Shown here: positions 9,780 through 18,596 of the stretch, piece after piece | How positions within the stretch are numbered: position 1 is the first letter of the stretch | Layout of the letters: each line of letters begins with the position of its first letter | Source of the DNA: Symbiodinium natans | Lineage: Eukaryota > Sar > Dinophyceae > Suessiales > Symbiodiniaceae | Length of the DNA: 51,932 nt | Assembly: GCA_905221605.1 (NCBI GenBank) | Contig: CAJNDS010000284.1 | Location: forward strand, 126,001 to 177,932 | Reading direction: 5' to 3' | Notes under the pieces: generated by a model | What the model saw: the letters and a program-made list of their open reading frames with translations, nothing else | What the model was told of the DNA's origin: nothing | Database searches by the model: none | Program-made: the position numbers and the translations under genes

Positions 9780-11924
9780 TCAGCATGTTTCTTTAGCAGA
9801 GCGCTTGCGTCTCCTGCCGCTAGAGGGAGCATCCGACGGGTTCTCCTGAGAGGGGACCAGAATCAGATGCAGTTGGAGATCGCCAGCCATGGTTAAGGCG
9901 GCCATCCTGCGAAGCAACCTGTTGAGTTGCGAAGAGGATCTTCCTTTCGCCGCTGCTCCCAACCAGACGGCTGAGTCGACGAGAATCACGACTCTGTGGG
10001 AGTGGTGCTTACGAGATCTCAACAACCACCGCAAGAACAGAATGAAAGCTTCTCCCTCAAGCACATTGATGTGGGCAGGATGCTTCCGCCTGACGCTGAA
10101 TACATCACTGAAGTCGTTCAGGCTCGCTTCGAGACGATGTGCTTCACCAGATCGGCAAAGCTGCTCTGCCGGGGCACAGCCGCCGTCCATCAGAATGAAT
10201 GCACCTTGCTTCTCTGCCCAGCGAGCCACCTGACGCACATACTGTTCTGATGTTTTCAAGATGGAAGCGCCGAACCCATACTCAACACTGGCATCGGTTG
10301 CACCCAACATTTGCAGGAAAGGCCGCCTGAGATCACAACGCCAAAAAATGCCGAGGACGATGCTACAGGCCAGCTCTCCGAGGACAGCAGTTGGGAGCTG
10401 CATGAGAGTGTTCACGTTCGGCAAGCCCGTGAAACTGTAAATGTCGCTGTAGACGGACAGCTTCGGGCGAACCAGCAGATCAAACCACTGCAGCGCTCCC
10501 AAGAGCTGCTGCACATGCTTGGGAGAGGCCTTCTTTCTGCAATGCAAGAACAAGAACGTCACGATCAGCGCCAGGTATCTTGCTGCTGGGATGTCCAGGA
10601 AAAAACCATCGACCAGGTCCACACCGACACAGGTGGCGCACAGCGCATCGTTTACATCCTTCTTGGCATTTCGCACAGCGCCTCGTGAAGTGAAAGCATC
10701 ATCCAGGCGCGCAGCGGCCTGCGAAGTCACGCCTGCGCCCGCCGTGCTGAAAATCATCACGTCATCAGTCGCAGCAGCTGCCACCAGATCGAAGGATGAA
10801 GGAGTCGGGCAATCACACGCAAGAAAGCTGTCTTGCGCAAGGCCGGCGTGCTTGCACAAATCCAAGATCTCTTCCTGGGCAATGTACGACGACCATGAGA
10901 AACCCATAGGCCACACACAATGCACAGGATAAAGTCTGCCCTTCTGCCAACGTAACGTTGGCCAACCTGCAAAAAGCTCTGCTGCTCCGAAACAGACATG
11001 CCAGCCGCTTCAAGCTCGTCACTTGAGACTGGGGGCTTTGCCATGAATTCCCTCAGCTGCTCGGGCAGCTGCAGTTGGTCAAAACCAGCAAGAGGCATCA
11101 CGTTTGCTCACCCGGACAGGCCGGTCAGGAGAAGTCTCAAGGAACGTGAGCGCAGTCGGAGACGCCAAAAGCCTGGGTTTCGGCGGGGCGACGGCGGCTT
11201 GCGACACGCGTTGGCCATGCCACACTTCTCTTAAACGATCGCCACCTGGCTTGCCCACAGCCATGGAGGTGCCTCCACCTTTGCAGCTGGAAGAAAGACC
11301 CAACTTGCCAGATCTCAGCTGCTTCATGATCAGCTTCACGTACTCCTCTCTCCTGCCAGCCGAAAACGCAGCGAAGTTCTCAAGCGCAGCAGGAGCATGC
11401 GCGAACATCTGGGCAGCGTCGCTGATGATTGCCTGCGTATCTAGCGGCAGGTGTGAAGTCGGATCACAACAACCAGCCTGCTGTAAGTTATCCACTTTGT
11501 CTGCTTCCAGGTCCCGAAAGCGCGGCCCCAAAGGGTTTGCTGCCAGCACATACTCAGGTACAAACTTTTTCCAGGAACCTTCGTCGAGTGCCTGTAAGCG
11601 GTCCAACATCGACTTCGCCCTGGCTACCAAAGATGTCACAGCCACCGTCTGCGAGTCTGTGTGCCTGACAGGATACGTGGTCGACGACTTCACCCCATAC
11701 ATCCAGTTCAAGCAAGCAATGACCAAATTGACAAAGCTTCGGAACACCGACCACCGCAAAGAAACAGATCCCGCTGCCTTCCGGTCCTGCATGTTGACTT
11801 TGCACTTGAAAGGAACTTTCCCAACTCCCCGGTGTTGCTCTTTGCAGCGACACGCAAGTGCTCCAGCAGCCACACTTTGTCTGAAGGCACGGAAACATGC
11901 CTCTCCGCACGCCACGCTAACCAA
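9780..11924 (-). pseudogene. DIRS/Ngaro-type reverse transcriptase-RNase H, broken by two frameshifts
   Basis: Piece 1 (11924-11079) holds a gag-like or linker region and the start of the RT (GKPGGDRLREVWHG, VRVSKRDASCWF). The frame is lost at a TTTT run (about 11076). Piece 2 continues DQLQLPEQLREFM...SEQQSFLQVGQRYVG down to about 10950, where a second shift occurs. Piece 3 (to 9780) has LYPVHCVWPMGFSWSSYIAQ, the catalytic-type TDDVMIFS, a connection region, RNase H (LGATDAS, INVLEGEAF, VILVDS) and the ending PSQENPSDAPSSG. Each shift is explained by a single inserted or lost base. Plus-strand ORFs here are shadows. The 420 bp after the stop show no recombinase motif. Confidence 0.75.
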
Positions 11925-12049
11925 GCGGCCCGTCTACGTCGAGATGTGCGTTTGCTAGCCGGAGAACGAGGAACTGGCATCAGTGCCGATAAGCAAGTGT
12001 GACAACAAGTTGGCAACTGTTCCCACCCAAGCCGGAATGCGACATGGCC

Positions 12050-12202
12050 CGCGCGAAGGCAACCTCAAACATTCAAGACTGGAGCCCATGCGTACGAACA
12101 GCGGGCGTGCTTACAGTTGATGTTGCGACTCATCAGCTTCAGCTTGTGCTGAAGATGGCCCTGCACTTGCACTGACCAGCTCGCTGCATGAATACCCCTT
12201 CA
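12050..12202 (-). repeat. Terminal repeat A1
   Basis: Copy of A2 at the 5' end (coding sense) of the element. It is bordered outside by ACCCTAAACC (12203-12212), which continues the interrupted CCCTAAA array. Confidence 0.85.
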
Positions 12203-12212
12203 ACCCTAAACC
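12203..12212 (-). repeat. Right flank of the interrupted telomere-type tract
   Basis: ACCCTAAACC. Joined to the left flank (...CCCTAA), it restores an unbroken heptamer array, so the insertion point is inside telomere-type DNA. Confidence 0.7.
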
Positions 12213-13576
12213 ACGGTGTTTGAGCTTGTGGCAAAAATCGTCCGGCTCGTTGTTATGACGCTTTCCGGGCACTCGTCACTTCCGGGGGCCAGCTAAGAAA
12301 CTTACTGTTGGTTAGGTACCCTATATTACCCTATATAATCCCTTAAAGGGTATATGTAGGGGGATGTGGGGTACCTCATTCCCTACTAACCCGCAGTGAG
12401 GAGAAGCCAAGGTCGGAACCGTAGTTCCCTGTGTTCTGGGAGAGCTTGGCGAGGTCAAACCCTTCTTCGATGATGGAGCATGCCCAGCAGCCTCCAGCAC
12501 AGGATTGAACAGATGGAGATCCCTACTTTGGAGTAAACCCTGGAAAGAAAGTATATACTTTTAAGGTATAAATAGCTATGATAGGAACCCAGAACCAAAA
12601 CAAGTACCAAAGTATAGCACTCCAAACCCCAGAGATTCAAACGAGTCCGTTCCTCCACGAAAGGGGCGGTGGGCAAGAAGCTAGGTCCCCCGAGGCGGCA
12701 CGCTGGCCGGCCGTTTTTTCAAGATTGACTTGCAGCTGCCGCAACAAAGGACTCGCACTTGGGGGTTGCAAGCTGGAAGCTCGGACAGCCTGGCATCATT
12801 TGCACTTGTGCATTGGCCCCTCCCACCTTAGCCGACACCACTTATACCGGGCAAAGGTTCCCCCCCAAGTCCTGTTTGTCCCAGGACAAGAAGCTTACAA
12901 AAGCTCTCCAAGGAGCTGCTTTCGTGACATGCAGATTCATCCGAGCTAGTATACTCCCCGGCCGCCCCACATTTCCCCCCCCCCACACCCCCACAAGCGA
13001 CGCAGCAGGGGTGTTGCATCGTGCCTTGGTCCTGACATGGATTTCCGTTGAAGTCGCACACCACTCTGGTTCCATGGAATCGTCGCTGCGTATTTCCTTG
13101 CACGCGGCTATGGACGTATCTTCAGCAAGATTCACATCTGCTGCGCAATGTGCACCCAGCTAGCTTGTGTATGTGCCTATGCAACATCCAGCAAGGTTTG
13201 TTTCGTGATCATCTGCAAGGTGCAAATTCTTCACGACAACCATATGTAAGTTGATGAGCCCAAGATCAGCCCATGATCAGCCAGTCCAACTCACAGCCCG
13301 AGACATGTCCAAACCTCACTTCAACGGCAACGTGAGCCAGGCACTTCTTTCCGAACCCACCCCGAAGAATGTATATTGAGAGGGATAATTTTTGAGGGAA
13401 TCGTTGCAACTCGAAGAATTCGTACAGAACCCCCGCCCCGCACTCCCGGCCGACGCTTTCCGGACAGTCCTGGATTGGTTCCGCAGCCCGTGAGCTGGAC
13501 GTCACCAATCTCCTCAGTGTCGGTGGGTTTGGGCCCAGGGTTCTCGAGGAGCTCCAAACTGTTGGATCTGAGTCAC
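12213..13576. other. Gene-poor stretch
   Basis: Contains a small palindromic region with GGTACC at both sides (about 12316-12375), similar in style to 8060-8170, and a C-rich run at about 12975-12990. Short ORFs on both strands show no family features. I see no gene. Confidence 0.4.
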
Positions 13577-13612
13577 CCAAAACCCTAAACCCTAAACCCG
13601 AAACCCTAGACC
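13577..13612 (-). repeat. Telomere-type tract (CCCTAAA orientation)
   Basis: AAACCCTAAACCCTAAACCC then GAAACCCTAGACC: about four units with decay at the right end. Confidence 0.75.
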
Positions 13613-13839
13613 TGACATGGTGCCCAAAACTCGGCATGAGTCTTGGGCCCTTCTGAGTTCAGACTTCTGGCGGTCAGGACTTCTTGCTGGGGTTCAGGGG
13701 AGCTTTAAGGCAACAGCTTTGGCAAACTTTGGCAAACGGTCTTCTGGGCTCGAGCCTGCTCCATGGCATGCTTACCTGACAGGACTGCTGCCAGCTGGCT
13801 GCACACTTCTTCTCAAACTTCTGCAGCACTGCCTCCCAT

Positions 13840-13880
13840 TTTAGGGATTAGGGTTCAGGGTTTAGGGTTTGGGGCTTAAG
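13840..13880 (+). repeat. Telomere-type tract (TTTAGGG orientation)
   Basis: TTTAGGGATTAGGGTTCAGG then GTTTAGGGTTTGGGG: about five degenerate units, opposite in orientation to the tract 230 bp upstream. Confidence 0.75.
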
Positions 13881-14284
13881 GATTGGCAGAATTTGTGACG
13901 ATGTTGACTAGCAGCAAAAACATCATACCCATCGCCCGCCATGTCTCGTTTACCTGTCACTACAGACAGTCAAAGACGGAGCATCAGGCGGCTTTGGTTT
14001 TCGAAGACCAACTCCTGAAAGCATCTCAACCCTGCCAAAGGCACAGCACCGCCGAACAGCTATGACTTGCAAGCGCAGCACGCGCAAGACGACCACGTGC
14101 TTGCGCGAGGGAGGAAAGAAACGCATATCATGCGTCACAACTTCGTCGACATACATGTTTACATTCTGAATTTGCAGGACACACGGCGCCATGTAGGCAG
14201 CCCTATGGGTGCGGGTACTTCCCAACATAGAAGTGCCCACCAGTGTATCCAGGCCCTTGCTTGTGCGCTCTCATCTGGCACGGC

Positions 14285-14670
14285 GGCGCATGAATTTAGT
14301 ATTTTTTACCGGGCTGTTGGGCGGGTCTTAATTTTACTATGGCAAATCGTGCTTTCATTACATTTTTAAATATTAAAGTTCTACCCGCGGATGAATGAAA
14401 TAAAATGATCATTGACGCGCCGGTAAAAATTATGTTCGCGCGTATTCGTTCATCCACTTCGTGAAAAGCCTGAATTTTACCAATTAAAAGCGTGCGCCGT
14501 TCACTCCTTACCTTTTAGTTATAAAATTATGCAGTCTTTTAGTATTCTTTTCTCTCCCTTCACTCCCCTGTTACATTAATGGTGTTCTTTTCACACACCA
14601 TAATAATATTACAGGCGCGAGCTTCCCATAATATTATATTGTGTTCTCTTCACTATAATATTATAAGGGA
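14285..14670. other. AT-rich island with inverted repeats
   Basis: Base composition drops sharply relative to its surroundings. TTTTTACCGG (about 14306) faces CCGGTAAAAA (about 14421). Three related AT palindromes (ATAATATTA-type) sit at about 14600-14665. No ORF of note. It could be a MITE-like element or a piece of organelle-derived DNA; nothing in the sequence decides which. Confidence 0.45.
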
Positions 14671-15019
14671 GTGAGTGAGCCTGGCTCATCATGCACGGAA
14701 TGAGAGAGCAACTCAACACTTGCATTCATGCCACACGTCATTCTGAGTCGCGCAGCCCTTGCTGTTCGGTTACTCCGTGCTCCCTTTCGTTTCGCAAAGC
14801 TGTCTTTTGGGCGGGACCCAAAGAAGCTGCTTTGCCGATTGAACCGAAAGTCCATCTGGCAGTGTTTGGGCGGCAAAAGTCACGTTCACAAAGGCAGGAG
14901 TACAGCAAAGGAAATCTGGATCCCCGAACCCAGGCATGCCAGGGCCAGCACAGCTTGTGCTCCAACACATAAACCAAAATCTTACTAATACTAATAATAA
15001 TTCATCTTCTTCTTCTTCT

Positions 15020-15030
15020 TAAATATATAT

Positions 15031-15076
<46 letters not shown>

Positions 15077-15177
15077 TTATTTATTTGTTTATTTATTTAT
15101 ATATTAACATATATATATATATATATACATGTATATATACATGTATATATACATGTATATATATATACATGTATATG
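15020..15177. repeat. (TA)n-rich microsatellite with TTTA and ATACATGT sub-repeats
   Basis: Preceded by (TTC)n at 15005-15019. It runs TA repeats, then TTTATTTA, TA repeats, and four ATACATGTATAT units. ORFs translated through it (Met-Tyr-Ile repeats) are not genes. Confidence 0.9.
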
Positions 15178-15639
15178 CTGCTACACAAGCACATCAATAA
15201 GAACTCGAGCCGTTGGCCTTGCAGTTGTAGATCCGCCAGACCGATATGGTCTGGCTTCGGCTTTCGCGAATCCCACTTGGCAAAGAGCTGCCTCAGCTTC
15301 ACTTGGAAATCAGGCAGGGATGCCAATTCAGGCCTTGCTGCCTGGGTCGCCTAGAAACTCCCACATCACAACGACAAATCAATCTGAAATCGCACTCTCG
15401 TGTTGCGGATCAATCTCAGGGGACGACCTTAGAATGCACCCATGCCCGAAACTGAGAATCATGCTTGATCACGCTTTTCTTCTTCTCCGGGTTTGCCAGC
15501 ACGCAGTGCGCCTGACCACTGCATGTTAAGAGCGCTTCCCTACGCGGAAACAGCATGAACCCAGCAACAACCACTCCAAAAACCATTTCAACAGCAGCAC
15601 AGAGCCCTGCACGAGCATGCCAAGACCGCTCCAAAAGGG

Positions 15640-15870
15640 TTCAGGTTTAAGGTTGTAGGGTTTAGGGTATAGGGCCTTGAGGGTTCGGGGCTTGCAGCCA
15701 GATCGCAAGACTTCCGAGTCTAGTGACAGGGGTCAGACTTGAGAGTGAAGGGTTGGTTGTGGGGTTTGGCCTTGGACTGGGGGTCGGATTCCTCGAACTG
15801 AGGGGTCAGGGTTCGGGCCCTAAGCCCAAAAAAAGTGAAACCTCAAAGCCCCACAACCCTGAACCCTACC
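15640..15870 (+). repeat. Degenerate telomere-type tracts
   Basis: Scattered TTTAGGG-like units at 15645-15690 and 15750-15815, with a short opposite-strand piece (ACAACCCTGAACCCTACC) at about 15855-15872. Heavily decayed. Confidence 0.5.
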
Positions 15871-16034
15871 TCTCCACTTTGTCGAAGATAAGCTTCGTAG
15901 CCCGCAACTCCCACTGTCACACATACGCAGGGGTTGAGGCTTTGGGGTTTGGGGCCATAGCACGAAGCAAGAGAACCCAAACTAGAACAACCGTCTTAGA
16001 AAGAACCTTCCAGCTTCAGTTTAGAATAGACTCC

Positions 16035-16125
16035 ATCCACGTTCCAGGCGCTCCAAACATGGAACCTTTCCGCGTTCCAAAAATGAAACCTTCCGGGTTC
16101 CAAAATGGACCCGTTCCCAGCCCCA
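16035..16125 (+). repeat. Short tandem repeat of a ~25-bp TTCCAAAAATGGAACC unit
   Basis: Three or four degenerate copies of GTTCCAAA.ATG.AACC.TTCC in a row. Confidence 0.55.
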
Positions 16126-16250
16126 AAGCATGTTGCTTCCACACCTTGTCCGAGTACTTGGCGCCCCCCCCGTTCAATGCCTTCGAGATGCCTGTGAGGA
16201 GAGTTTCGCTGGGGTACTGAATCTTCGATTCGGGACTATGGGCCCAGTTG

Positions 16251-16382
16251 ACCTAAACCCTAAACCCTAAACCGGAAACCATAAACCCTAAACCCTAAAC
16301 CGGAAACCATAAGCCCTAACCCTAAACCGGAAACCATAAACCCTAAACCCTGGACCCTAGACCCCAAACCCCAAACCCGAAC
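16251..16382 (-). repeat. Telomere-type tract with 28-bp higher-order repeat
   Basis: Units of four heptamers, CCCTAAA CCCTAAA CCGGAAA CCATAAA, recur three times before decaying into CCCTGGA, CCCTAGA and CCCCAAA. The shared CCGGAAA/CCATAAA variants show that the array grew by amplifying a 28-bp block, not heptamer by heptamer. Confidence 0.8.
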
Positions 16383-16573
16383 CGCGCATCATCCACAAGA
16401 GGAGACTTACCTTTTCATGACGGTCGGAGCCATGATCTCTCCACCCATTTCTGGGACTCAGACCGGCGGGCCTGGGGGCTCTTTGCATCAAGGTCCACTG
16501 CAGCAAGCAAGACTTGAAGCAACAGTGATCTGGCTGCCCGTCATATGTTGTGCGCCCGCCTTCCAGGCTCCAA

Positions 16574-16646
16574 TTTAGGGTTTAGGGTTTAGGGTTTCGG
16601 GTTCAGGGTTTGGGGTTCAGGGTTCAGGGTTTAGGGTTCAGGGTGA
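16574..16646 (+). repeat. Telomere-type tract (TTTAGGG orientation)
   Basis: About ten units: TTTAGGG x3, then TTTCGGG, TTCAGGG and TTTGGGG variants. Confidence 0.8.
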
Positions 16647-17960
16647 ATTCCAGGATTTTGCATGAATATGCTTGACTAGTCCGTGCTCACTGTGGGAAAG
16701 CCGGCAGTGGGGCAGAGCTGCTGCTTTGCAGACCACAGTTCCTTCCGAGATTTGCACTGGTCTGCCTCCGCAGGGATGATGGAAGCGTAATCCAGTAGTC
16801 CAGCTGTGCTTAAGTTCGAGTCCGAAAACTGGCACACGCTGCGGGGAGCAGGTCGGTTCCCTTTTAGACACCCAGACATGCACCTCCCGAAGATCACGAC
16901 TGTAAAGAGCGTGCCTGAACATACCACGAAAGCGGGCCGGCTCCCGCAAAACAACCCAGTACATCCACAGGGCAGCCTTTTGCTTGCATCAGCATCCAGG
17001 CTTCCAACAGTCTCTGCACTGAAGATAGCCGACAAGCATTGCACCGTTGGAGGTCCAGCATCATGCGCAGGAGCCGAATCCCGAAGGCGCTTCGGAAAGT
17101 TCAGGTGGGAGACAAGTATACATCGAAAATGAACAACCCCAGACCCTAAACCCGACTTAACCCAAACTGTCTAGAATCAGCCTCCGGTCTCTGGAACCTC
17201 CTCTTCGCCCCGTGTGTGTGAGTGTTTCTGCCGCTCCTCATCTGAGCTGTGTCAAAGGGTCTGCACAAGAAACCCAGCTCCTCGTCCACAACTCAAGACT
17301 GTGCCCAACATGTGATCCGCACCGGCCTTTCTATGCAGGCTTGCCACACCCAGAGCTTACGCACAGTGCCATGCAAACCTCTCTTCTCTCGCGACGCTGA
17401 GAACAAGGGCTGGATTTACCAGGTTGCCAAGAACCGAAAGCAGGTGTACATGGAGAGGCAGAGACCAATGCGCAACTGAACAGATCGGTCACCATGAGTC
17501 ATGTTAAAAAACGAAGCAGGCAAAGACAATGTCTACAGCAGTCGGACTGCTTCGGGGCTTTGGATGAACTGCACGTGCCACGACCCCTCCACGGCGCAGC
17601 GCACTGAATGGAACCGCGTGCGAAAAGCGGCCAAGACCACTGCACTTGAGCCAAACACCAAAGGGCCCAGCAAGCTTCAGGACTTGCAGCAAGCTCTCTC
17701 CAAGAGCCAAGGGCTCCAAAAAGCTACGAATTCCATCTCAACTTTGTTCTACAAAGGAGGTAAAGCAAAAGAAATGCAACTGCTTTGGGCTACACCTCGG
17801 GGACTTCAGATCACTTCCGAACAACAAAACAGCGAAGCTTCAGAGTCCACTCTGCACTCCTACTCCCATCCTACACGTCCAACGGAACGAACGAAGTGGC
17901 GGGGACACGGAGTGAGTTGCAGCAACAGAACCTCAGAGTTCTGACACGCACAAGGAAGCC
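16647..17960. other. Gene-poor stretch before the copia-like element
   Basis: A small CCCTAAA-type tract lies at about 17138-17162. Several ORFs of 60-150 codons overlap on both strands with no recognisable domain. The leader (LTR/UTR) of the following element may lie in the last few hundred bases, but I found no direct repeat to delimit it. Confidence 0.4.
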
Positions 17961-18172
17961 TTGCTGTTTGGAACCGGTGAGAATCCGGCAGGACAGCAGC
18001 CGAACCCCTTTGCTGCCTTTTTTGGAACTCAAGGAGTTCTGATCTCAACGCCAGCGACGAGTTCACAGCCAGTCACCGCTCCAGGTGGTGGTGCTGTTGG
18101 AGAAAGTTTGGTGGTTGAAATGCTGCGAGCGATGCAGCAGCAGCAGAGACAGCAGGAAGCCATGATGGACCA
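17961..18172 (+). pseudogene. gag N-terminal fragment
   Basis: Opens MLFGTGENPAGQQPNPFAAF and contains GGGAVGESLVVEMLRAM followed by a Gln-rich stretch ending in QEAMMDQ. It stops making sense at ATCTCGT (18173-18179), the left breakpoint of the inversion. Confidence 0.5.
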
Positions 18173-18179
18173 ATCTCGT

Positions 18180-18589
18180 TCACGTAGGCTTCGTCCTGCA
18201 GGGCCAGCCGAGAACTCAGCATCTCCAGGAAGCTGTGCCAAGCTTCAATCTCCCGCATGCGGTCTCTACCCATCTCTTGGTGGGCCATAACCGGCAACTG
18301 TGGAAGATACTTGTCGGCGCGGTTGGAAACGTATCCACCAGATGAACTTCCAGTATCTTTAGGACTCGAAAACGGAAAGGAACTTCCTGTGGACGAAGTT
18401 GCAGCGAGGAACGGGTCACTCGGTGCAGATGCCTTTGCAGCTTCCGCCTTGGCTTTGGCCTCAGCAGCTGCGAGTTCGGCATCGTTCCTCCTCTTCTCTT
18501 CGCTGTCCATGCGACGAAGCATGGCTGCCACAAGCTGTTGGTTCTGTTCCAACTGCTTCCTGTACTTCGTCTCTGCGTCGGCGTCAAGG
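18180..18589 (-). pseudogene. gag middle part in inverted orientation
   Basis: The minus strand reads DADAETKYRKQLEQNQQLVA, an Ala/Glu-rich helix, KYLPQLPVMAHQEMGRDRM and ALQDEAYVNEI. It is followed not by gag but by the reverse complement of the upstream sequence. The plus strand resumes at 18597 with RQDLLPPDTAARSAKLFYLL, which is the natural continuation of ...EAYVNEI in the same reading phase. The segment is bounded by a 7-bp inverted repeat, ATCTCGT (18173-18179) and ACGAGAT (18590-18596). The plus-strand reading of this interval is a shadow. Confidence 0.7.
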
Positions 18590-18596
18590 ACGAGAT

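Larger units (their letters stand above)
8848..12202 (-). mobile_element. Tyrosine-recombinase-type (Ngaro/PAT-like) retroelement with split direct repeats
   Basis: Read on the minus (coding) strand, the order is A1 (12202-12050), RT-RNase H pseudogene, B1 (9360-9193), A2 (9193-9041), 25-nt spacer (9040-9016), B2 (9015-8848). I see no difference between A1 and A2 (153 bp), and B1 and B2 (168 bp) differ at one base. A1-ORFs-B1A2B2 is the published terminal arrangement of Ngaro/PAT-like elements of the DIRS order. The RNase H end (NPSDAP) and the RT style fit that order. The element interrupts a CCCTAAA array in register with no visible target duplication, as expected for recombinase integration. 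No tyrosine recombinase ORF is visible, so this copy is probably non-autonomous. Confidence 0.75.

Noticed and set aside
9780-10925. An independent 381-aa gene starting MHCVWPMGFSWSS
   Set aside because: The start lies inside an RT motif; it is the 3' part of the frameshifted RT-RNase H.
11104-11958. Plus-strand 284-codon ORF
   Set aside because: It is antisense to the RT pseudogene and has no domain features.
15037-15354. ORF with Met-Tyr-Ile repeats
   Set aside because: It is translation of a TA microsatellite.
17646-17656. CTTGAGCCAAA as a minus-strand spliced-leader relic
   Set aside because: Only 11 nt match, the next bases (CACC) diverge from the leader, and no gene follows on that strand.
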